From Candidatus Desantisiibacteriota bacterium (GTDB taxonomy: Bacteria; JACRDZ01): DNA of 13,728 nt. The position numbers and the translations under genes were made by a program. A model generated the notes under the pieces. The model did not search any database. It was not told the DNA's origin and saw only the letters and a program-made list of their open reading frames with translations. The DNA lies in assembly GCA_016209155.1 (NCBI GenBank), contig JACQWU010000159.1, positions 1 through 13,728 on the forward strand. Reading direction: 5' to 3'. Positions 1 to 5,516 of the stretch are shown piece by piece. Numbering within the stretch: the stretch's first letter is position 1; each line of letters opens with the position of its first letter.

Positions 1-63
1 CAGGCATTAATTGCAGTATTAGCTAAAATAAATCCAGAAAAATTAAATTATTTTGTTACTTAA
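1..63 (+). CDS. 3' end of an unidentified gene (partial)
   Basis: The first 20 codons of the window read without interruption to a TAA at 61-63, giving the tail QALIAVLAKINPEKLNYFVT. The gene starts before the window. The tail mixes hydrophobic and charged residues like the end of an ordinary soluble protein. I do not recognise the family. A transposase is possible given the repeat that follows, but nothing here shows it. A chance open frame of 20 codons cannot be excluded in such a short piece. Confidence 0.35.
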   Translation, partial: QALIAVLAKINPEKLNYFVT

Positions 64-206
64 TGAAATTTGATTTAGTATTGCCCTTAATGGGTTAGCT
101 GGAATTCAGTTTATTAAAACCATATCGCTGATAAAAAATTTCGGGGATGACAAACGTTTTTGACTGGAATTTTTGATTTTATTAAAAATTAATTTGACCC
201 AGTCTG

Positions 207-233
207 AGAGACCGCAGGGTATCTTCTGTCTCT
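207..233. repeat. inverted repeat AGAGAC/GTCTCT in gene-free stretch 64-440
   Basis: AGAGAC at 207-212 and GTCTCT at 228-233 form a 6-bp perfect stem around a 15-nt loop. The flanks (GACCCAGTCTG on the left, GATAGG on the right) look like the remains of longer arms. Apart from this, the MITE at 261-390 and the toxin promoter, I see nothing coding between 64 and 440. It could be a degraded repeat or a weak terminator for the gene ending at 63. No T-run follows, so a terminator is unlikely. Confidence 0.3.
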
Positions 234-260
234 GATAGGAATTCTTTATTATTTATTTTT

Positions 261-390
261 GGGGTTGTCCAAAAAGGTGTCATTCCGCACTCGATGCAGA
301 ATCCAGATTTTAGAGCAATGGCTTAAATGCTGGATTCCCGCCTTCGCGGGAATAACAAGAAAGTAGTTCTCGCACTTTTTGGACAGCCTC
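261..390. mobile_element. MITE-like element with terminal inverted repeats
   Basis: The left end GGGGTTGTCCAAAAAG (261-276) and the inverted right end GAGGCTGTCCAAAAAG (complement of 375-390) match at 14 of 16 positions. The roughly 130-bp body holds two hairpins. ATTCCGCA/TGCAGAAT (282-289/295-302) has one mismatch. ATTCCCGC/GCGGGAAT (334-341/346-353) has a perfect 8-bp stem and a CTTC loop. There is no coding capacity, so any movement would need a transposase in trans. The CG-rich hairpins contrast with the AT-rich surroundings. No clear target-site duplication is visible. Similar CCCGCCTTCGCGGG hairpins are common dispersed repeats in environmental bacterial genomes (from memory, not searched). 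Confidence 0.6.
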
Positions 391-405
391 ATCCAGATAA
401 AAATC

Positions 406-434
406 TTGACAATAATAAATAAAAGTATTACAAT
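406..434 (+). promoter_or_regulatory. sigma70-type promoter of the toxin-antitoxin pair
   Basis: TTGACA at 406-411 and TACAAT at 429-434 are separated by exactly 17 nt: a perfect -35 and a 5/6 -10 box. The predicted transcription start falls at about 440-442, on the toxin start codon, so the mRNA would be leaderless or nearly so. The -35 box lies 15 nt after the end of the MITE-like element. Confidence 0.7.
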
Positions 435-442
435 GTATACAT
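433..442. promoter_or_regulatory. palindromic putative operator ATGTATACAT
   Basis: ATGTATACAT is a perfect 10-bp palindrome. It overlaps the last two bases of the -10 box and the first two bases of the toxin start codon. Ribbon-helix-helix antitoxins typically bind short palindromes like this to repress their own operon, so this is the obvious candidate operator. The functional link is inferred from position and family knowledge. Confidence 0.5.
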
Positions 443-710
443 GATTAGCTATGAAGATGAAGTATTGCGAAATTTAAAGAAAGGGAAAATTCCTAAAGAG
501 GTTTTTCAATTATTTCATCACGCGTTTATTGCTTTAGAAATAACAAAAAACCTTAGCCTATTTGACATAAAACGTTTAAAATCAAATCAAACGCGGACTT
601 ATTATAGAATGAGAAAAAATAAGTTCAGGGCAATATTTTATATTGAAAATGAGGATTATTTTATTATCAAAATAGCAAAACGAGAGGAGGTTTATAAACA
701 ATGGCTGTAA
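441..710 (+). CDS. RelE/ParE-superfamily toxin
   Basis: This 89-residue protein has the size and C-terminal pattern of RelE/ParE toxins: KRLK at 44-47, YRMR at 55-58, FRAIFYIE at 62-69, then a basic KIAKREEVY at 77-85. In RelE-type toxins these strands hold the basic residues that act on ribosome-bound mRNA, while ParE homologues target gyrase. The sequence does not separate the two. The gene is first in the operon and overlaps the antitoxin by 10 nt. No Shine-Dalgarno sequence precedes it, and the promoter places the transcript start at its ATG, so translation is probably leaderless and weak. That would favour antitoxin excess. It could also be a degenerate or orphan-like toxin. Confidence 0.82.
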   Translation: MISYEDEVLRNLKKGKIPKEVFQLFHHAFIALEITKNLSLFDIKRLKSNQTRTYYRMRKNKFRAIFYIENEDYFIIKIAKREEVYKQWL

Positions 711-922
711 TATCTGTAAGATTTAATGCATATGAAGAAAAAGTTTTAAAAAGATTAGAAAACTATTACGACGAAGACCGTTCAAAATTGTTAAAAAAAT
801 CTTTATTGGAAATGTACGAAAATTTGGTGGACAGGAAAGAGATTGAAAAATTTGAAATAAAAGAAAAAAATAAGAAAGTACATTTTTATTCTGCTGAAGA
901 AATACTAAAGAATATCAAATAA
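701..922 (+). CDS. ribbon-helix-helix antitoxin
   Basis: This 73-residue protein begins with a beta strand (AVISVRF, residues 2-8) and two helices (about 10-23 and 26-42), the fold plan of MetJ/Arc/CopG-type DNA-binding antitoxins. A charged lysine/glutamate-rich tail (43-73) would wrap and neutralise the toxin. The start is supported by a strong AGAGGAGG at 683-690, ten nt before the ATG and inside the toxin gene. The antitoxin is therefore translated from its own efficient site although it is second in order. It probably represses the operon at the palindrome at 433-442. Exact family assignment is uncertain, but the pairing makes the role clear. Confidence 0.8.
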   Translation: MAVISVRFNAYEEKVLKRLENYYDEDRSKLLKKSLLEMYENLVDRKEIEKFEIKEKNKKVHFYSAEEILKNIK

Positions 923-933
923 ATTTGATTTTA
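914..933 (+). terminator. weak AT-rich hairpin at the antitoxin stop codon
   Basis: ATCAAAT (914-920) and ATTTGAT (923-929) are perfect 7-bp arms followed by TTTT. The stem is nearly all A-T with a minimal loop, so it would be a poor terminator. It is the only candidate after the toxin-antitoxin pair. Confidence 0.22.
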
Positions 934-1051
934 TGACTCTCCGACATCTCAACTAATTATTTAATTTAATAATTTCTTCATTACACTTTTTTTATTATCA
1001 GTATTTATTATGTTTTCCTTCGCATTGAAATTGCAAATAAAAAATAAAAAT

Positions 1052-1073
1052 GGGCAGGCATGGGAACCTGCCC
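1052..1073. repeat. GGGCAGG/CCTGCCC hairpin repeat in gene-free stretch 923-1337
   Basis: GGGCAGG (1052-1058) and CCTGCCC (1067-1073) form a perfect 7-bp GC-rich stem with an 8-nt loop, set in very AT-rich DNA. The pattern GGGCAGGCA...CCTGCCCCTGCA resembles a short dispersed repeat seen in many environmental genomes (from memory). The rest of 923-1337 shows an A/T inverted repeat (955-961/968-974), weak promoter signals and no credible gene. Confidence 0.5.
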
Positions 1074-1133
1074 CTGCAAAAAATTTGCCTTCAAATTGTG
1101 GAACAATGCAGAACCATACCTGATTTAGAAATC

Positions 1134-1142
1134 TGCTATAAT
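1134..1142 (+). promoter_or_regulatory. extended -10 element TGCTATAAT
   Basis: TGCTATAAT at 1134-1142 is a perfect extended -10 box. No good -35 box lies 16-18 nt upstream, which extended -10 promoters may not need. If active it would start a leader of about 190 nt before the PEP-CTERM gene. Confidence 0.3.
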
Positions 1143-1211
1143 TGAAACAAAAAAAATTTAATCCTATAAGATTTTGCATTCAACAGGGAAGGGATAGAAA
1201 TGGAAAAAGTC

Positions 1212-1240
1212 TTGACAACTCTATTTTTATATGATTAAAT
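1212..1240 (+). promoter_or_regulatory. possible promoter of the PEP-CTERM gene
   Basis: TTGACA at 1212-1217 is followed 17 nt later by TTAAAT (1235-1240), a 4/6 match to the -10 consensus. The leader would be about 90 nt. I looked for a -24/-12 sigma54 site, as some PEP-CTERM genes have one, and saw none. Confidence 0.4.
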
Positions 1241-1337
1241 TAAAACATTCAATTTCGAAAGGAAAGGAGAATAAACAAGTAAATCTACTATCAATTAAAA
1301 AGCAGGGTGTAAATACTCAAATTAGGGAGGGAAAAGT

Positions 1338-2105
1338 ATGATACAAATGAAACTATCTCACAAAATCTGCAAGATTATTATAGTAATTTCAGTGTTATTT
1401 TACAGCAGTCAGGCTGCCTTCTCAGCTCCGGTATTTTGGACTGATTGGATAAGCACTACCCCCAGTAACTACCCGTCGTTTATAGGCAATGGAATCATCA
1501 CTACTAACACTTCAACCGTAAATGTGACATATACGAATCCGCAAGGTATCGCGTTTTTCCAAGCCGGCGGCGGCACTAACTATTGGGGTAATTCAGATGT
1601 TAATTCTCCATACACCAGTTCATTGGTTGATAACAGACCGACAGGCACTGACATTATCGGGCTTCAGAATGCGGGAAATCAGACTCTGCAATTTTCTGAA
1701 GCAATAGCAAATCCGGTTTTTTCATATGTAAGTCTAAATGGCAACGGCTATGCCTTTGATCAGGATTTTGATATTTTGAGTTATGGGGGACTTAATGGCA
1801 GGGACCAAGGATATTGGGGAGCAGGAACGTCATACAAAAATATTGTTGACCTCGGAGGCGGCAATTTCGAGTACCAACTCTTAGGTACAGGGGAACCTCA
1901 CGGGACAATTAGATTTACAGGCGAGTTTGACACGGTAAACTGGAGAAGCCTTTCTTATGAATATTGGAATGGTTTCACAGTAGGTATTCAGGGAACTGCT
2001 ATAGAGGTTAACGGGCCTGTTCCAGAACCATCAACATTTATTATTCTAGGCTGCGGTTTGATGGCTCTTGGTGTGATAAGGAAGAAGAATATAAATAGAA
2101 TATAA
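1338..2105 (+). CDS. secreted PEP-CTERM sorting-domain protein
   Basis: This 255-residue protein has a signal peptide (basic residues 5-12, hydrophobic core 13-21, cleavage around 26-30). Its middle is rich in Gly, Asn, Thr and aromatic residues. The C-terminus is a canonical PEP-CTERM signal: VPEPS at 228-232, a hydrophobic stretch at about 234-248, then RKK at 249-251. In known systems an exosortase cuts at this signal and the protein moves to the cell surface or exopolysaccharide matrix. No exosortase is in the window. The core (residues about 31-226) looks like a beta-rich surface domain with no catalytic motif I can name. GGGAGGG at 1325-1331 sits 6 nt before the first ATG and supports this start over the ATG at 1347. 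The gene stands alone, with its own leader and terminator. Confidence 0.88.
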   Translation: MIQMKLSHKICKIIIVISVLFYSSQAAFSAPVFWTDWISTTPSNYPSFIGNGIITTNTSTVNVTYTNPQGIAFFQAGGGTNYWGNSDVNSPYTSSLVDNRPTGTDIIGLQNAGNQTLQFSEAIANPVFSYVSLNGNGYAFDQDFDILSYGGLNGRDQGYWGAGTSYKNIVDLGGGNFEYQLLGTGEPHGTIRFTGEFDTVNWRSLSYEYWNGFTVGIQGTAIEVNGPVPEPSTFIILGCGLMALGVIRKKNINRI

Positions 2106-2129
2106 AAAAGAATATATTAGCAAATCACT

Positions 2130-2162
2130 AAAGCCCCAAGTGCGCAGGCATTGGGGCTTTTA
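2130..2162 (+). terminator. rho-independent terminator after the PEP-CTERM gene
   Basis: AAAGCCCCAA (2130-2139) and TTGGGGCTTT (2151-2160) form a perfect 10-bp stem with an 11-nt loop, ending in a short T-run (TTTT). It lies 25 nt after the stop codon. The near-symmetric stem could also act weakly on transcription arriving from the minus-strand operon, though the T-run on that side is only three bases. Confidence 0.75.
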
Positions 2163-2370
2163 CATCTATTCAATCAGTAGCTTCACCAATTCATCCCTGC
2201 TTTAGAAAGGCTTACGCATTAATAGCACATTCAGATAGGCGACCTAAAGGGTCTTGCTACATTTAAAAACATATGAAAAATTTTACAAATACGGGGATGC
2301 ACTCATCCAGATAAATAATTCCTAATTTTTTTGCATTCTTTTAGAGATGAAGTGGTGATTTCAAATTCCG

Positions 2371-3873
2371 CTATTTTGGGATTTGTGTCCACAATTTTGC
2401 TATTCGGGAGGATAGATCAAACGGTGAGCCCGGGAATAGCACATATATTCCAAACAAAATTATTAGTATTCCTCCGGTTATTATTGATATTAACATGTGC
2501 CTGTCGCATTCTTTATACCATTTTTCCGGACCTGCTATTAATTTTTCGATATCCTGTTTTTGAAAAAATGCGATGAAAATTATTGGCAGAAAGTATCCCG
2601 CGGCAAGAAGAGAACTCGCAAGAAGCACTGCGATATAAAGCGGTTTATTTGCATCAAGAGCTCCCACTCCAAGGGTCCATTTACTGATGAAACCGCACAA
2701 TGGCGGTGTTCCTATCATTCCGAGTGCTGCAATAGTGAATACTATCATAGTGATCGGGACACGTTTTGCCACACCCTTCATATCGCTGATATTTTTTATC
2801 CCTGTTTCTTTTATTATTACACCTGCACAAAGGAAGAGAGTTCCTTTCATTAATGCATGATTTGCAATATGAACCAGTCCGCCGGTAATACCGTTTTCAT
2901 TAGCAAGCAAAAGTCCAAACACTATATATGAAAGCTGGCCTATCGTGGAATATGCCAGCCGTCTTTTCAAATTATTCTGGTTAAGCGCTATTACTGACGC
3001 GGCGATTATTGTATAAAAAACTACCGGTAAAAGGAACATTGAAAATTTTGACCAGATCAATATCTGATGACCTATTATATTATAAAATATGCGCGCCATA
3101 CCGAATATTCCGACATTGACCAGAACTCCCGACAATATGGCGCTTGCAGGACTTGGCGCCGCGGGATGAGCATCCGCCACCCATCCATGAAGAGGCATAA
3201 GGCTTGCTTTCACCACAAAACCAAGTATAGTAAAAATCATCAAAAGATAAAAATCAAACATATCCCATATCCCATTTATACCTGCTCCTCTTATATCTGT
3301 ACTGCCTGTAACACGATAAGCCATGAATATACTAAAAAGTACAAAAGCATCACCGGTTAAAGTATAGTATAAATATTTACGGCTTGCTTTTCTGGCTTCA
3401 TCAGTTTCTTCATGAATAATAAGAGGATATCCGCATAAGGTTACAAGCTCATAAAAAATAAATAGTGTAAATAGATTTCCTGAAAAAGCTATCCCCAGTG
3501 TAAAATAAAGGCATAATACAAAAAAACAATAAAAACGGCATAAATTTTTTTCATCTTTCATATAACCTATTGAATAGATTGAAACTATAAACCATATTAA
3601 TGTTGTGACCAATCCAAAATATAATCCAAACAAATCTATTCTGAAATAAAATTTTATATCAGGAATAAATTGTAAAAGCGAATTTTCAAATATGTAACCT
3701 TTGAGTGAAAACGGAAGCATAAGAAGCAGCGCCCCAAACATACTGCCTGAAGAAAGCGCAGGCATCCAGGCTTGTATTCGGGCATGCTTTTCGGGCAAAA
3801 AGTATATGGTAAAGAAAAAAATAGGGGCAAGCATAACCGATGCCGCAAAAAATATGCATACAAAATTTAACAT
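2371..3873 (-). CDS. third Mrp/Mbh antiporter-like membrane subunit (D3)
   Basis: This 500-residue protein has about 14 membrane segments and belongs to the proton-conducting transporter family shared by MrpA/MrpD, NuoL/M/N and HycC/HyfB. Visible landmarks are the TM5 glutamate E142 (FYELVTLCGYP), the TM7 lysine K222 (VKASLMPLHGW), K343 in NHALMKGTLF, and K398 in the GFISKW motif of TM12. The usual TM8 lysine (as in NuoM K265) is replaced by N253 (GVLVNVGIFG). The motif AAPSPASAILSG resembles the HycC/HyfB branch. There is no NuoL-type lateral helix at the C-terminus. GGGAGG lies 5 nt before the ATG. It is last in the operon, 21 nt after D2, and no clear terminator follows. Role: ion-translocating module of an antiporter or of a redox-driven pump. 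Confidence 0.88.
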   Translation of the reverse strand: MLNFVCIFFAASVMLAPIFFFTIYFLPEKHARIQAWMPALSSGSMFGALLLMLPFSLKGYIFENSLLQFIPDIKFYFRIDLFGLYFGLVTTLIWFIVSIYSIGYMKDEKNLCRFYCFFVLCLYFTLGIAFSGNLFTLFIFYELVTLCGYPLIIHEETDEARKASRKYLYYTLTGDAFVLFSIFMAYRVTGSTDIRGAGINGIWDMFDFYLLMIFTILGFVVKASLMPLHGWVADAHPAAPSPASAILSGVLVNVGIFGMARIFYNIIGHQILIWSKFSMFLLPVVFYTIIAASVIALNQNNLKRRLAYSTIGQLSYIVFGLLLANENGITGGLVHIANHALMKGTLFLCAGVIIKETGIKNISDMKGVAKRVPITMIVFTIAALGMIGTPPLCGFISKWTLGVGALDANKPLYIAVLLASSLLAAGYFLPIIFIAFFQKQDIEKLIAGPEKWYKECDRHMLISIITGGILIILFGIYVLFPGSPFDLSSRIAKLWTQIPK

Positions 3874-3894
3874 ATTTACCTCCCATAATATTAA

Positions 3895-5373
3895 TTATTT
3901 TAAAAAATTCAATGCCGCAGTTTTAGCAAGTGATAACGGGAATCCCGGTAAATTAGGGAACATTCCCAGAACAATAGTATAAAAAGCCGTCACAGTGCAT
4001 GGGAATACAATTGTCCAATGCGGTTCAGAAAATTTCACAAGCTTATCAGCGGGTACTTTTTTAAAAAATGCCTTATATATTACAGGTAAATAATACATAG
4101 CATTTAGCAGGCTGTTAAGTAAAATGATAAATGCAAAAAATGGTTTATCTGCTTCAACAGCCGCTATCCCTATATACCACTTACTTATAAAGCCTACAAA
4201 AGGAGGAAATCCGATCATCCCGAGTGCCGCAATCGTAAAACATGTCATGGTTACAGGCTGTGTCCACCCAATTCCTTCCATATCGCTTATATATCTTTTC
4301 CCTGTTTTTTTGTATATTGAGCCGGCACAAAAAAACAACGTAATCTTCATTACAGCCTGATTTGCAAGGTGCAGGATACCACCTGTTACCCCGGACAATG
4401 TCAACATGCTTGCACCAAGTGTAATATATGCAAGTTCACTGATCGTTGAATATGCCAGCCGTCTTTTTAAATTATCCTGATAAAGCGCCATTACTGAAGC
4501 GGCAATTATGCTGAAGGATACAAAATATGACAATGCACCTGTTAGATTAAGGTCCTTAACAGTAGCATATCCGAATATATTAAATATTACTCTTATAATA
4601 CCAAACGCTCCCGCTTTTACTACAGCAACCGCATGTAAAAGTGCAGTTACAGGTGTCGGCGCTATCATTGCATCCGGAAGCCAGCCATGAAGAGGCATAA
4701 GCACTGCTTTTATACCAAAACCGAATAAATATGCCAGAAATAGAGAATAAAGCACTGATCTATTTGTAACACTGCCCAGTATGCCGTTATGGGAAAGATC
4801 AGCCATCCCGGCAATATTATAAGTCATTAAAATTGCATATAAAAGAAAAGCACTGCCTGAAAGTGTATATATTAAATATTTTCTTCCAAGTTTTGAGGTG
4901 AGAGATGTTTCATCATGTATTAATAACGGATAAGTACAAATTGTAAGCATTTCATAGAAAAGGAAAAGAGTAAACATGTTTCCCGCAAAAGCAACTCCCA
5001 TTGTGGCACAAATGCACAGCGCAAAAAATCCGAAAAACCGCGTAAGGTTTTTATCATCTGCCATATAACCAATCGCATATATTGTTGAGATTAACCATAG
5101 CATGGAAGATATCAGTCCAAAAAAAGCGCTTAGAGCATCAAGCCGGAACATAAGTGTAATACCCGGAGCAAGTTCAAACATTACACTTTTAAAAATAGTG
5201 CCTTCTAAAATTGACGGAACCATCGTTGCTATTATAGTAAATTTTATTGTTGCAGCAAGCAGGCTCCATAGATTCCTTAAATTTTCAGACAGATTGCCGG
5301 TTAAAAAAATCAATATCGCAAAAAAGAAAGATATGAATACTGCAATTATCGGCCGTAATGACATCACTTCCAT
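3895..5373 (-). CDS. second Mrp/Mbh antiporter-like membrane subunit (D2)
   Basis: This 492-residue, roughly 14-TM protein of the proton-conducting transporter family keeps all the classic polar residues: E141 in TM5 (FYEMLTICTYP), K222 in TM7 (IKAVLMPLHGWLPDA), K253 in TM8 (AVVKAGAFGIIR), K343 (NQAVMKITLF) and K398 (GFISKWY). The stretch APTPVTALLHAVAVVKAG is closer to the MrpA/NuoL pattern than to MrpD, so D2 may stand in for the missing N-terminal domain of MrpA. AAGGA lies 7 nt before the ATG. D2 is separated from D1 by an unusual 143-nt gap with repeats but lies only 21 nt from D3. Of the three modules it is the one best equipped for full proton transfer. Confidence 0.9.
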   Translation of the reverse strand: MEVMSLRPIIAVFISFFFAILIFLTGNLSENLRNLWSLLAATIKFTIIATMVPSILEGTIFKSVMFELAPGITLMFRLDALSAFFGLISSMLWLISTIYAIGYMADDKNLTRFFGFFALCICATMGVAFAGNMFTLFLFYEMLTICTYPLLIHDETSLTSKLGRKYLIYTLSGSAFLLYAILMTYNIAGMADLSHNGILGSVTNRSVLYSLFLAYLFGFGIKAVLMPLHGWLPDAMIAPTPVTALLHAVAVVKAGAFGIIRVIFNIFGYATVKDLNLTGALSYFVSFSIIAASVMALYQDNLKRRLAYSTISELAYITLGASMLTLSGVTGGILHLANQAVMKITLFFCAGSIYKKTGKRYISDMEGIGWTQPVTMTCFTIAALGMIGFPPFVGFISKWYIGIAAVEADKPFFAFIILLNSLLNAMYYLPVIYKAFFKKVPADKLVKFSEPHWTIVFPCTVTAFYTIVLGMFPNLPGFPLSLAKTAALNFLK

Positions 5374-5516
5374 ATAAAATTCCTTTCAGATACTATAATA
5401 TTCCTTGACTTTCAGGTATTTAAGCTGAAGACTGAAGGATATTAGTTAATCACGTAATGCATTATGTTATTCCACAAGGTTTGTACCTAAAAGCCTTCCA
5501 CCTTCAGCCTATCCAC
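5374..5516. repeat. repeat-bearing gap between D1 and D2
   Basis: This 143-nt gap interrupts an otherwise tight operon. It holds a near-perfect 16-bp palindrome ACGTAATGCATTATGT (5452-5467, 7 of 8 pairs). It also holds two direct copies of GCCT(A)TCCACCT at 5493-5503 and 5507-5518, the second running into the D1 stop codon, and a TTCAG/CTGAA pair (5411-5415/5425-5429). I see no convincing -35/-10 pair for an internal promoter. It may be a processing site, partial attenuator or invading short repeat. Confidence 0.4.

Noticed and set aside
207-233. Terminator for the gene ending at 63
   Set aside because: The stem is 144 nt downstream, short, and lacks a T-run; it is better left as a decayed inverted repeat.
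961-1179. Minus-strand 72-codon frame opposite the gene-free stretch
   Set aside because: It reads through the GGGCAGG hairpin repeat, has no ribosome site or promoter, and its composition is that of translated repeat sequence.
2331-5377. Several plus-strand frames of 60-97 codons opposite D2 and D3
   Set aside because: They are antisense shadows of strongly supported membrane proteins, without ribosome sites or family features.
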